In this document: piece by piece, positions 26,928 to 35,710 of the stretch | How the letters are laid out: the number at the start of each line of letters is the position of its first letter | Numbering within the stretch: position 1 is the stretch's first letter | Assembly: GCA_035628875.1 (NCBI GenBank) | Contig: DASPIZ010000070.1 | Location: 62,001 to 126,000 of the forward strand | Direction: 5' to 3' | DNA from: Ohtaekwangia sp035628875 | GTDB lineage: Bacteria > Bacteroidota > Bacteroidia > Cytophagales > Cyclobacteriaceae | Length of the DNA: 64,000 nt | Translations under genes and position numbers: made by a program | Notes under the pieces: model-generated | Told to the model about the DNA's origin: nothing | Database searches by the model: none | What the model saw: the letters and a program-made list of their open reading frames with translations, nothing else

Positions 26928-27596
26928 ATGAAAACAAAATTATTTCTCTTAGCCGTCCTTGCGGTTTTTACGTGTTTAACAATGACGTACGGACAGGGTG
27001 ATTCAAAAGATGCCAAGCGTAATCTTAAGGAAGACAAGAAAGCCCTTCAGGAAAAAGCCATGAAGTCGGCCCGCAAAGAAGCCAAAGAATATGAAAAGGA
27101 TGGATGGTATGTTCAGCCCGGCTCGCTTCCACTCGACAAACAAATCGAAAAGGCGTGGTTGAAACAGAATGAAGAGACAGACAAAGGGTTCCCCGCTTTT
27201 TATGTTGGTATGGGTAATGCAGTAGCAGGTACACAATCTGCGGCTAAGATTCAGGCGCAATCCATCGCCAAGCAGGATCTTGCCGGTAAGATTTCATCCA
27301 GTATTGCGGCGATAGTAGAAACTAATATCGGTACACAGCAACTTACTGCTGAAGATGCAGCAACCATTCAGCAGACTGTGTCTGCATCAACAGAGATCAT
27401 TGCGCAGAAACTTGGAAGCGTTGTTACACTCACGGAGCTTTACAGAAAAGTAAACGCCAACAACATAGAATGTAATCTTCGGTTAGCATACAGCCTGGAA
27501 ATGGCAAATGAAGAAGCGAAAAAAGTAATTAAGAAGGAGCTTGAAGAAAAGACAAATATCGCGCGTGAGAAGTTGGATAAGATCATGAATTTCTAA
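26928..27596 (+). CDS. Secreted LPP20-like protein
   Basis: A 222-residue protein from ATG 26928, which gives a regular signal peptide (MKTKLFLLAVLAVFTCLTM); the open frame begins nine codons earlier with TTG. After a charged helical stretch (about residues 25-65) comes an LPP20-type domain: FYVGMGNAVAGTQSAAKIQA, LAGKISSSIAAIVETN, ending in a lysine-rich helix. Members of this family are exported proteins of unknown role. First gene of the rightward arm, facing the caspase operon. Confidence 0.7.
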   Translation: MKTKLFLLAVLAVFTCLTMTYGQGDSKDAKRNLKEDKKALQEKAMKSARKEAKEYEKDGWYVQPGSLPLDKQIEKAWLKQNEETDKGFPAFYVGMGNAVAGTQSAAKIQAQSIAKQDLAGKISSSIAAIVETNIGTQQLTAEDAATIQQTVSASTEIIAQKLGSVVTLTELYRKVNANNIECNLRLAYSLEMANEEAKKVIKKELEEKTNIAREKLDKIMNF

Positions 27597-27604
27597 TCAA
27601 CGTC

Positions 27605-27679
27605 GTTTAGTTAAGCTTGTTTTTTTTTGGCCTCACCCTTTAATCTCCGGAGAAGATGGTTGTGGACGCTTAACTAAAC
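27605..27679 (+). repeat. Palindrome-bounded interspersed repeat, copy C
   Basis: GTTTAGTTAAGC (27605-27616) and its exact reverse complement (27668-27679) enclose a T-run, GGCCTCACCCTTTAATCTCC and GGAGAAG. Same design and orientation as copy A. It lies between the LPP20-like and papain-type genes, 9 bases after the former's stop. Confidence 0.75.
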
Positions 27680-27730
27680 CACATTGCATTTTTAAGAATC
27701 ATTATGGGTGCCTACAGCATTTATTGTGTT

Positions 27731-29086
27731 ATGAGAATTGTTGCGACTGTAATTGGTGTGTTGATGAATTGTGTGGTTACGGCACAGTATCAGACAGGGA
27801 TGTCATTTGATGATGCTTCCTATGCTGCTGTGCCAGTAACCTCACCGTTGTCACGGGGAGATTTTGATAATCTTCCTGCATCGGTAAGCCTTCAGCAATT
27901 TGCCCCTACACCGGGTAATCAGGGACAAACGGGTACGTGCGTGGCTTGGTCTTCTGCCTATCATGCGCGAACCATATTGGAATCCATTCGAATGAACAGA
28001 ATTGACATTCGTCAGATCAACGCCAACGTGTATGCACCATCCTTCGTTTATAACCAGATCCGGAAAGAGCCCGGGTGTGATAGGGGAACCTTCATTCACG
28101 AAGCGCTGGAGTTGATGTCGGCCAAAGGTGTTCCGAAATATTCAGAAATGCCATTTGACTGTAACCGACAAATTGGCGAGAACGATCTGGCCCTTGCTTC
28201 CAGTCATCGCATTCAGGGATATAAGATTCTGTTCAATATAAATGACAACAACAAAATCCTTCCAGTAAAGAAAAGTTTATCGGAGCATAAACCTGTGCTT
28301 ATTGGAATGATGGTGCCTGAATCTTTTTTTGGACCAAAAGGTGTGTGGCAGCCCAAACAGGAAGAGTTTGTTAAATCGCATCCGGGTCATGCGATGGTAA
28401 CCATTGGTTATGATGACAATGCTTATGGAGGTTCATTCCTGGTGATGAACAGTTGGGGAACAACCTGGGGGAATCAGGGTTTTATCTGGATAAAATATAA
28501 TGACTTCGCACATTTTGTGAAGTATGCGTTCGAGATAATTGAGCGTTTGCCCGAAGAAAAATCATTTGTCGGTGGATTAGTGTTAAAAAAAACCGATGGA
28601 TCAAACATGAACGTGAAAAAGGTTTCCGAAGGATTTTACAAAACTACATCATCGTATTCTTCTGGTACGGCGTTCAGAATCTACATAAACAACGAACGTC
28701 CTGCTTACATCTATGCCATTGGTTCGGATCTGACCAAAACATGTTACCAGATTTTTCCACACAAGCCAAATATCAGTCCTTATTTGGGTTACAAGCAAAG
28801 CAATGTACCTATTCCCGATGAAAATCATTATGTGCGGATGGACCAGCAGAGCGGAAAAGATTATCTATGTGTCCTGTATTCGTCCGTGCAACTTGATCCG
28901 TCGGTGATTATGCGTGAGCTTCAGTCAGCATCAGGAAATACATTTATGGAACGACTTCAAAATTCGCTTGGTAGCAAATTAAAAACTGACGGAGCTATCA
29001 GATTTGATGGAAGTGCGGCATCGTTCGAAGGGAAATTTTCAGGCGAAGGAATTGTTCCGATTGTTATTGAAATCGATCACTTGTAA
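27731..29086 (+). CDS. Secreted papain-family (C1) cysteine protease
   Basis: A 451-residue protein from ATG 27731, which starts a signal peptide (MRIVATVIGVLMNCVVTAQ); ATG 27704, nine codons earlier, is possible. The C1 peptidase domain covers about residues 45-285. The oxyanion Gln is in GNQGQTGTC, the nucleophile Cys70 in GTCVAWSSAYHA, His220 in HPGHAMVTIGYDD and Asn240 in MNSWGTTWG. So the full Gln-Cys-His-Asn set is present. There is no obvious inhibitory propeptide of the usual length between signal and catalytic domain. The last ~160 residues form an unassigned beta-rich domain (KTDGSNMNVKKVSEGFYKTT). It is followed after 18 bp by the DUF4384 gene. Confidence 0.88.
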   Translation: MRIVATVIGVLMNCVVTAQYQTGMSFDDASYAAVPVTSPLSRGDFDNLPASVSLQQFAPTPGNQGQTGTCVAWSSAYHARTILESIRMNRIDIRQINANVYAPSFVYNQIRKEPGCDRGTFIHEALELMSAKGVPKYSEMPFDCNRQIGENDLALASSHRIQGYKILFNINDNNKILPVKKSLSEHKPVLIGMMVPESFFGPKGVWQPKQEEFVKSHPGHAMVTIGYDDNAYGGSFLVMNSWGTTWGNQGFIWIKYNDFAHFVKYAFEIIERLPEEKSFVGGLVLKKTDGSNMNVKKVSEGFYKTTSSYSSGTAFRIYINNERPAYIYAIGSDLTKTCYQIFPHKPNISPYLGYKQSNVPIPDENHYVRMDQQSGKDYLCVLYSSVQLDPSVIMRELQSASGNTFMERLQNSLGSKLKTDGAIRFDGSAASFEGKFSGEGIVPIVIEIDHL

Positions 29087-29104
29087 AAGGATTAGCGTAA
29101 TGTT

Positions 29105-30610
29105 ATGAGATTATACCTGGTTTGTTTTTTTATGCTTGTAGTGCTTTTAGTAAAGGCGCAGCCTGAACCGAAATGGATCAACTATACATTGCGTACGAAT
29201 ATGTATCCATCGGCTGAGTACCTTACGGGCTTTGCTTCGGAGATTAATACGCAGAATGTCGATCAGAATGAGTTGCTTAGTAAGCTTGAAGGTGTATCAA
29301 AAAACCAGTTGGTTGAAAATATCATGGTGGATATCCGAAGCATCAGCACATTAAATATTCACAATGTTAATAGTGAGACGCAGGAAACGTTTCGGCACAA
29401 CAGTACATCATTCAGTCAGGCAAAAGTTAGTGGGTTAAAAACGGAAAGGTATTATGATGTAAAGAAAAAAACCGGATATGCTTTTTCGTACGCATTAAAA
29501 CGGGATGTGATTAAACTGTACACGAATGAAATTGATCAAAAGCTTGCGGAAATCCGCACGGCTATAACCTCAGCGAAGTCACTTGACAAGCAGAATTCCC
29601 TTAAAAAATATTTCACAACGCAGTCGTCGTTTCGTACAATCGAAGAAGCGCAGACGCTAATCTCAACACTTACCGCTAAGTACGACGATGCTACACTTAA
29701 ACGAGCGCAGGTAAATGAGTTGAAACTACAGGTAGACGAGAAAATAAATGCGCTAAGAAATTCGAATCAACTTTCATTGGATGAAGCAGCTGGTTTTCTT
29801 GCATTCGGATTAAGCCTACAGACCGGTCAATTGTCAAAGAGTTTACGATTAGCCAATTTTACTTATCGTGATACACCCATGGCAAGTCCTTTTTCCAGGA
29901 AGCTCCGAAATGTCCTTGAGCAAACTTTAGTTACGGAAAGCAAATATAATGTCGTAAATGAAACATCAAGGTCGCAAGGATTTGTACTGACCGGCACATA
30001 TTGGGAAGATAAAGATAAACTGAAAGTCACTTCATTACTAAGAGATGAAATAACCGGAGATGCTATTGCAAGTGCCTCGTGTTACATTCCATTGTCCTCG
30101 CTTAGTGATATTGCGTTTATGCCTGAGAACTATCACGACGCCATGGTGAATATGAAAGTGTTTGCCAGGGACGAAATGAAGGGCGGAGAATTACAGGTGG
30201 AAGTAATGACGAACAAGGGCAAAGACGGAGAAATTTATGATGAAGGCGAAATCATGAAGTTGTTTGTACGTACCAATCGTGAATGTTATGTGCGTTTCAT
30301 CTACCATCTCGCCGATGGAAGTAAAGTGCTGCTGCTTGACAACTATTACATTAACCGGGATAACGTTAACCTGGTTTATGAACTTCCATATACCTTTGAA
30401 TGCGCTGAACCTTTTGGTGTTGAAACATTACAGGTCAACGCACAAACTGCCATGTTCGAACCACTCACCACCCATCATGCAGATGGATACGAATTTATCG
30501 ACGAGAACACGGAGCAAATTCTTGTCAAGACAAGAGGTTTTAAGAGAAAGGACGATGAGATTCTAAAAGCAGAAAAGATTATGGTGATCACCACGATGAA
30601 GTCTTTGTAG
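29105..30610 (+). CDS. Secreted LPP20/DUF4384 two-domain protein
   Basis: A 501-residue protein with a signal peptide (MRLYLVCFFMLVVLLVKAQ). Residues about 30-145 are LPP20-like (YPSAEYLTGFASEIN; FSYALKRDVIKLYTNEI). A helical middle part follows. Residues about 355-460 match DUF4384: EVMTNKGKDGEIYDEGEIMK, LFVRTNRECYVRFIYH and LLLDNYYI. DUF4384 is often fused to or encoded beside caspase-type proteases, which fits the neighbours. It probably ends the rightward operon; the next gene on the other strand is 294 bp away. Biochemical role unknown. Confidence 0.78.
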   Translation: MRLYLVCFFMLVVLLVKAQPEPKWINYTLRTNMYPSAEYLTGFASEINTQNVDQNELLSKLEGVSKNQLVENIMVDIRSISTLNIHNVNSETQETFRHNSTSFSQAKVSGLKTERYYDVKKKTGYAFSYALKRDVIKLYTNEIDQKLAEIRTAITSAKSLDKQNSLKKYFTTQSSFRTIEEAQTLISTLTAKYDDATLKRAQVNELKLQVDEKINALRNSNQLSLDEAAGFLAFGLSLQTGQLSKSLRLANFTYRDTPMASPFSRKLRNVLEQTLVTESKYNVVNETSRSQGFVLTGTYWEDKDKLKVTSLLRDEITGDAIASASCYIPLSSLSDIAFMPENYHDAMVNMKVFARDEMKGGELQVEVMTNKGKDGEIYDEGEIMKLFVRTNRECYVRFIYHLADGSKVLLLDNYYINRDNVNLVYELPYTFECAEPFGVETLQVNAQTAMFEPLTTHHADGYEFIDENTEQILVKTRGFKRKDDEILKAEKIMVITTMKSL

Positions 30611-30904
30611 TTTCAAAGTTCAAAGTTTAAAGTTGAAGTCCGATACGAAGCGTTTGCGAAATTGTTTGAGGTTTGACGTTTGAGTTTGGTTCCGATGACG
30701 ATGATGTTTTTCTCTCGTTACCGTCATCCTTATGCGTCTGTCTTTCATACAGACATGCAGAAGGATCCCCCAGGTCGTGAGAAAATTGTTTCGTTGGTAA
30801 AATCAAACGAAAAATTTGTTAATACGGAAAACCACATCAGTTACCATCAACAAGCTCGAAACTCGCAGCTCACAGCTCGCAGCTTTCTTCTTCGTGCCTT
30901 GTGC
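30611..30904. repeat. Composite of interspersed repeats between convergent genes
   Basis: Three different repetitive motifs lie side by side. At 30614-30633 TTCAAAGTT/TTTAAAGTT units are repeated. At 30726-30766 an imperfect long hairpin has arms ATCCTTATGC-GTCTGT and ACAGAC-ATGCAGAAGGAT with a loop CTTTCAT. At 30854-30884 CTCGCAGCT occurs twice, with variants. No coding signal was seen. This is the usual look of interspersed elements in Bacteroidota intergenic DNA, but the copy number in this genome cannot be judged here. Confidence 0.5.
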
Positions 30905-31357
30905 TCATTGATTTAAGATTTCACTAACCATTTTTAATAATGTTGATGAATTAATATTTTCCTTGTTGGATTCGAGAAAAGCTTCATCTTCTTTAATCTG
31001 ATCATAGTACCCTAAGAATGAGGGCGCGTTTTTTTGAACAGACAATCGCACGAATCGTATTTCAATATTGTCCGGATCGTTTTTCACTGCTTTTTCAATA
31101 TTACGCTTACCCTCATTGAAAGTACTGAGTTTTGAAAAGGGGTTTATGGTATGATTCGCCCAAATGGTTTGGAAACCGCCCAGGTAAGCTAAATGGATAT
31201 TGTTATCGCGGGAAGATTTCAGCGCTTCAATCATTGTTTTACAAAGCTTTTTGTCGGCGACTGCCACATCATAACTTTGACGAATGGTATCCAAATCCTG
31301 GCCATTAATATCGATGACTGAAAAGCAGAATATAATTATTGACAGCAAACCTCTCAT
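30905..31357 (-). CDS. Small secreted hypothetical protein
   Basis: A 150-residue protein with a signal peptide (MRGLLSIIIFCFSVIDINGQ). The mature part is helical, with a stretch EKAVKNDPDNIEIRFVRLSV that is like a TPR-type helix pair. It converges on the DUF4384 gene and may or may not belong to the caspase island. The sequence is consistent with a family of short Bacteroidota exported proteins without known function. Confidence 0.55.
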   Translation of the reverse strand: MRGLLSIIIFCFSVIDINGQDLDTIRQSYDVAVADKKLCKTMIEALKSSRDNNIHLAYLGGFQTIWANHTINPFSKLSTFNEGKRNIEKAVKNDPDNIEIRFVRLSVQKNAPSFLGYYDQIKEDEAFLESNKENINSSTLLKMVSEILNQ

Positions 31358-31504
31358 TACAAAAACTCACATTACTACGTGCTACTGAGATTGTGGTATT
31401 ATCCTTGCCGGCTTGATGTCGGAAAAGTCCCTGAAGCGATACTAAACTATTGAATTATCTTGAAACGTGGACCGGGCTGCAGATGTACTTTCAAGTTGCG
31501 CAAG

Positions 31505-32875
31505 TTATTTTTCGGTTACACTTCTGTTCAGCCATTCCTCGGGAACCGGGATGATACAAATATTCATCGACCTGTTGTCGTCTGAAAGCATCGCGGACTG
31601 GATCTGAATTTTTGTTCCTTCGCGGTTGAAGGTAGGGTGGGGGTGATCGACAGCGGTTGTCTTATGGCCTGCACTTAGGAGGATCATTTCTTTTGTATTC
31701 CGGTCGATAAGGTAAATGTTCCGGCTGAAATCATCGCCTACAGCCCATCGTCCATCCGGTGATCCGTGGACATGCCAGAGCCCACTGCCGGATTTTGTTT
31801 GTCCGGCGATCATCATTTCGCTGGTTCTTAGATTTACTATTCCCAACCCTGTTGGTTTCTCACGCGTACCGCTTGGTCCCCAATCTGCTTCCTGGCCGGG
31901 GTTCGCCTTATTGTCGGCAGTAGCCAGTGCGTTGTTATCTGAAACTGTCTTTATTTTCCTATGACCAAGAATAGCGATGGCCACCTCGTCTTTGGATATT
32001 ACAGCTTCGTGCGTCACCCATTCATAGGCAGCTTCAGGGTAGAGTGGTCGTAATCCCGATCCATCGGACATCACAGTCCATGTACGTTGAGGAGATTTGC
32101 CACCGGTTTCCCAGCAGAAAACAATCTCGCCCGGGTTCCACAAGTTGGCTTGAATATGGCCAACCTGAAACGGAACGGATATGACATGTTTCACAATACC
32201 GGTTTTTATATTCATTGCAGCAATACCGGAAGGGCCTGCGCCCATGCCGCGCGGACCGAATGCTTCCTCAATTTTTGTTCCTTTAGGTAGATGTCTGGCG
32301 GCTTCTTCTTTGCTCACACGAAAATAAACCCAATCTTCATTTGCATCGAGTGCCATATCGCCCCCCGCGCCAATTTCCGGTGGGGTGGTTCCGCAGATGC
32401 GTTGATAGTGATCCGCAGATTTTAGTTTTCCGGATTCGCTGTCGGTAAAAAGCTTTTGGAGATCAACTTCGACGATCTGTAATGCACGCGGAATCTTTTG
32501 ATCCGGATCAGTTTCATCATCCGGATGACGCATGAAATACAGCTTCATTGATTTTTGTGCAATGTTGAGCATACCAGTATATCCGCCTTCCGTGACTTGC
32601 ACGAGATCTCCAGTCTTTTCGTTCACAGCCATCGCTTCTCCCTCAACCATTTTTGAACGGAAGATCAGCCAGTTTCCATCCGATGTCCACTGCGGGTGTG
32701 TCGGATAAATCTTCGAATCACCGTGTGCTTTACTTGTGAGGAAAATAAGTTTGTAGCCTGTTACGGGATCAGTTACTTCCTTTCGTTCAGGGGAAAACCG
32801 TTTTCCAATTTGTGAAAAAACAAGTGGTGCAGTGAGGAGAGCTGTGAGCGTTAGGATACAAATTTTGAATCTCAT
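31505..32875 (-). CDS. Secreted beta-propeller protein, oligogalacturonate lyase-like (PL22)
   Basis: A 456-residue protein from ATG 32875 (signal peptide MRFKICILTLTALL), with a second ATG two codons upstream. It has WD40/PD40-like blades (HPQWTSDGNWLIFRSK; HGSPDGRWAVGDDFSRNIYL). The histidine-rich segments WVTHEAV, LWHVHGSPDG and AVDHPHPTFNREG are like the metal-binding histidines of PL22 oligogalacturonate lyases. The alternative is a non-catalytic TolB-like propeller. No pectin-degradation genes are adjacent, so the lyase reading is tentative. Confidence 0.6.
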   Translation of the reverse strand: MRFKICILTLTALLTAPLVFSQIGKRFSPERKEVTDPVTGYKLIFLTSKAHGDSKIYPTHPQWTSDGNWLIFRSKMVEGEAMAVNEKTGDLVQVTEGGYTGMLNIAQKSMKLYFMRHPDDETDPDQKIPRALQIVEVDLQKLFTDSESGKLKSADHYQRICGTTPPEIGAGGDMALDANEDWVYFRVSKEEAARHLPKGTKIEEAFGPRGMGAGPSGIAAMNIKTGIVKHVISVPFQVGHIQANLWNPGEIVFCWETGGKSPQRTWTVMSDGSGLRPLYPEAAYEWVTHEAVISKDEVAIAILGHRKIKTVSDNNALATADNKANPGQEADWGPSGTREKPTGLGIVNLRTSEMMIAGQTKSGSGLWHVHGSPDGRWAVGDDFSRNIYLIDRNTKEMILLSAGHKTTAVDHPHPTFNREGTKIQIQSAMLSDDNRSMNICIIPVPEEWLNRSVTEK

Positions 32876-33244
32876 GTGCATGGCAATGCTTTTAAATTAC
32901 TGAGGGTAATTATACCAAGCACAAGGTCGGTGACTAATAAATATTTATTATCCTGTAATGTCCTGTATGCACCAGTCGTTTCGATACAAGCAAACGATTC
33001 GTTGACCTATGGGTAAACAATTCGCTCGGCATCGTTTAAAATGTCAACTAGGAATGGGAATGTAACTGGAGTATTGAACGGGTAAAATTCTGAATTGAAA
33101 TCTTCTGCGAACTGTATCTTTTTATATTTGTAATTTACGGGAATGGTTTAGGTTAACTAAATATCAAAGTGGCATGTAATAAATAGAAGAGTTACACAAT
33201 TTTTATTTAACGCCGAATATTTAATTTTAAGTTTAGGATCTTTT
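32876..33244. other. Intergenic region with a candidate promoter
   Basis: A 369-bp divergent gap. TATATTTG at 33123-33130 is an exact -7 box directed rightward, about 115 bp upstream of the next gene. No matching -33 element is evident. No repeat or RNA gene was seen. Confidence 0.35.
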
Positions 33245-33694
33245 ATGACTAAAATACTTATTCTTTTTCTTACACTTAGCATCGTTTCGGTCAATTCTAC
33301 CCATGCCCAGTATACCGAGTCTGATACTTTACGTGCAATAACAAATCAGTTTAAAAGAAAGAAAACAGGAGGGATTGTACGGGCTGTAATCGGTACTGGA
33401 TTGGCTGTGCTAATTGCAACAGCTAGTACGGAAGACCCTGAGCCGACAGTAGTAACAAGGCCGAGCGCACCTGGATATACATTGACTACTACCTATACAC
33501 AGGAAAACAATGCCAGCACCGAGGGTAATATTTTTGGAGCCGTCGTTTTTTCAGGAGTAGCCATATCAGGAATTGTCCAGGCAGTTAATTATTCGAACAG
33601 TAATTTGGAAAAGGCGCTTGAGCTTTATAGGAACGAAAAGCGTTTATTAAGGAAAGCTCGATTTAGAGTAAGGGATTTCCGCCCCAAGCCTTAG
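33245..33694 (+). CDS. Exported hypothetical protein with membrane segments
   Basis: A 149-residue protein with a signal peptide (MTKILILFLTLSIVSVNSTH). Two further hydrophobic stretches, GIVRAVIGTGLAVLIATA and IFGAVVFSGVAISGIVQAV, flank a Thr/Pro-rich segment. The basic C-terminal tail ends RKARFRVRDFRPKP. No domain is recognised; it stands alone. Confidence 0.55.
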   Translation: MTKILILFLTLSIVSVNSTHAQYTESDTLRAITNQFKRKKTGGIVRAVIGTGLAVLIATASTEDPEPTVVTRPSAPGYTLTTTYTQENNASTEGNIFGAVVFSGVAISGIVQAVNYSNSNLEKALELYRNEKRLLRKARFRVRDFRPKP

Positions 33695-33964
33695 GCATAT
33701 ATAAGTGGAATTGTTCGATTTGATTGAAATGTATTATTTTGTTTCCGGCAATCTTAGAGATCGTAATACATGATGAGGAGTTCATTAGCATCATCTCGAC
33801 GAAGCGTGTGTGTAATGACTACTTTTTAATTTAGGATCAATGTGTTCAACTCTGCTTAGATCGCTTGTATAACCGTACACGCAACTGTTCCCTTTTGAAC
33901 AATGGAAGCCCAAATATCTTCGTTCCTGTTCAAAAAACGCTTTGGCACAGAAAGTGGAAGGGAG

Positions 33965-34453
33965 ATGAAAAAATCTATGAAAAAACTTTCCGTCTTAATC
34001 ACTATTTCGTTTGGAGCGTTAATATTCATATCTGCTACGCTAAGGTTAGCGCTTACTCCGGTTGAACATACTGCACCGCTTTCGCTATACGACAGTATCG
34101 TGGCCATGGACGCCATGTGGGAGGACGCATATAATAATTGCAAGCTTGAAGTGATGGAGAACCTGATCAGTGAGGATCTTGAGTTTTATCATGATCAGGG
34201 TGGATTGCTTACCTCAAAACAAAAGTTAAATGAAGCGTTAAAAAATAATATCTGTGGAAAAGTGAAGCGAGTCTTAAAAAAGGGCAGCATTGAAGCATAT
34301 GCGATCAAAGGGTATGGTGCCGTTGAAATGGGCCAGCACGGTTTTCTTAATAACAATGATCAAGGCCTACCAGATCACTATTCAAAATTTATTCACATCT
34401 GGAAAAGAGACAATGATAACTGGAGGATAACAAGGGTTATTAGTTTGCACTAA
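33965..34453 (+). CDS. Exported NTF2-like (DUF4440) protein
   Basis: A 162-residue protein from ATG 33965 (GGAG just upstream), though ATG 33977 is also suitable; the frame is open 21 more codons upstream. After an N-terminal hydrophobic anchor (LSVLITISFGALIFISA), residues about 45-160 have the NTF2-like layout: YDSIVAMDAMWEDAYNN, LISEDLEFYHDQGG and the final IWKRDNDNWRITRVISLH. This fold is used both as a small-molecule binding cup and as an enzyme, so the function stays open. Confidence 0.7.
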   Translation: MKKSMKKLSVLITISFGALIFISATLRLALTPVEHTAPLSLYDSIVAMDAMWEDAYNNCKLEVMENLISEDLEFYHDQGGLLTSKQKLNEALKNNICGKVKRVLKKGSIEAYAIKGYGAVEMGQHGFLNNNDQGLPDHYSKFIHIWKRDNDNWRITRVISLH

Positions 34454-34517
34454 TTTTTTGTTTTTGTCAAAAACAAAATCCTGGTCTCGATGCCCGGTTT
34501 TTACAGCGCTTAATTAT

Positions 34518-34859
34518 CTAAAGCAGATCAGGGTCCGGTACCAGGAACCATCCAAACGTATGTTTTAATTCGTGAAGCATTTGAATTGCTTCAGGCGATG
34601 GCTAACAATCGGGTTAAGGTTTCCATTGTCAATGAAGTGTAAAATTTCCCAGTTCGTGGGCTGTCTGTCACCTGGTAGTGAACGTCCCCGATTATTTCGA
34701 TGGAAACTTCAGGCTGATGCGACACATTACCTATAAGTTCATGAGATAGATTGAACCGTTGTTAGGAATTTTTATCTTTTCCGTCCCGGTTATTCTAACA
34801 TCACTGAGATTAGGGCTATTTGGAATCTTAACCAAGTGAGTCGTCAGGGGTGTTAGTGT
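34518..34859 (-). pseudogene. Possible decayed gene with frameshifts
   Basis: On the minus strand protein-like stretches follow one another in different frames: THLVKIPN...LSDVRITGTEKIKIPNN, then HQPEVSIEIIGDVHYQVTD, then WEILHFIDNGNLNPIVSHR, then IQMLHELKHTFGWFLVPDP with a stop at 34518. No single frame is open throughout. It fills most of an otherwise empty 483-bp gap (34454-34936). The family is not recognised, and chance open runs of 30-50 codons cannot be excluded. Confidence 0.25.
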
Positions 34860-34936
34860 TCAGATACGTAAAGTGCGCTATTATAATCATGCAGCTCATT
34901 ATACTTCCTGAATAGTTTACTAGCAATGATGATGTA

Positions 34937-35530
34937 TTAGCTTCCACGATTTGCATACTGCAATACCACCACACCACTTGTAAAATGTTTTTCTCCAACT
35001 AGAGCAAGATTGAGCTGAACATCCTCAGGAAAGAATTTCTTACCACCACCTACAACTGCAGGACAAACAATCAGGTGAAACTCATCAACGAGGCCAGCTC
35101 TTATTGCATGTGACGCTAATTCCGGACCGTCTACCGAAATATCATGACCGGTGTGCTTGAGTTGTTTCACAAACTCAGGATCAAAATTGCGTTCGATACG
35201 GGTACGAGCGCTTCGCGGCGCTGAGAGCGTTCGTGAGAAAACGATTTTCTCTGCAGACTGCCAGACACGCGCATATTCAAGAATAACCTTTGGCTGACCA
35301 GGTACTGTATGCGCGGTTTCCCAATACACCATCGTATCATACATCCGTCTTCCATATAAATACGTTTTGATGGAGGACGACAGCGCGTTGATATAAGCAT
35401 GCACTTCTTCGTCTTCGGGCGCACCCCATCCGAATTTTCCGTTTTTGTCTTCAGTATAGCCGTCCAGAGACACCAGCATGGAATAGATGAGTTTTCCTTT
35501 GTGATCGTTGCTCATAATTTTTTTTGACAT
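34937..35530 (-). CDS. Dihydrofolate reductase-like (RibD C-terminal) protein
   Basis: A 197-residue protein from ATG 35530. It has the RibD_C pattern: KLIYSMLVSLDGYTEDKNGK, YLYGRRMYDTMVYWE, then DISVDGPELASHAIRAGLVD and LIVCPAVVGGGKKFF. Such proteins bind NADPH and reduce small molecules, but most, including this group of Bacteroidota and actinobacterial proteins, have no known substrate. A second, more distant member is encoded at 44474-45121. Confidence 0.8.
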   Translation of the reverse strand: MSKKIMSNDHKGKLIYSMLVSLDGYTEDKNGKFGWGAPEDEEVHAYINALSSSIKTYLYGRRMYDTMVYWETAHTVPGQPKVILEYARVWQSAEKIVFSRTLSAPRSARTRIERNFDPEFVKQLKHTGHDISVDGPELASHAIRAGLVDEFHLIVCPAVVGGGKKFFPEDVQLNLALVGEKHFTSGVVVLQYANRGS

Positions 35531-35710
35531 AATGTTAGTGCGCCATAGCAAAATAGTTTATAGCGGAAAACAGCGGACCCCAACGCATGATTCCCTCAAC
35601 TGGAAAGTAAGTAAATTTTGCTGTTTTTTTATTCATTCCGCCAAACCCTACCGGACGGCCAAATAAAAGCGCGACTTTTTTTTCTGTATCTTCGGAATAA
35701 ATTCTCCCCC

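Noticed and set aside
19281..30610. Reading the protease island as a gasdermin or MORN/trypsin cell-death operon
   Set aside because: No gasdermin, MORN-repeat or trypsin-like gene is present and all the proteins carry signal peptides, so the known cytoplasmic systems do not fit.
31505..32875. Firm call as an active pectin-degrading lyase
   Set aside because: Histidine-rich blades are suggestive, but the metal-ligand pattern could not be aligned with certainty and no pectin genes are nearby, so it is kept as lyase-like only.
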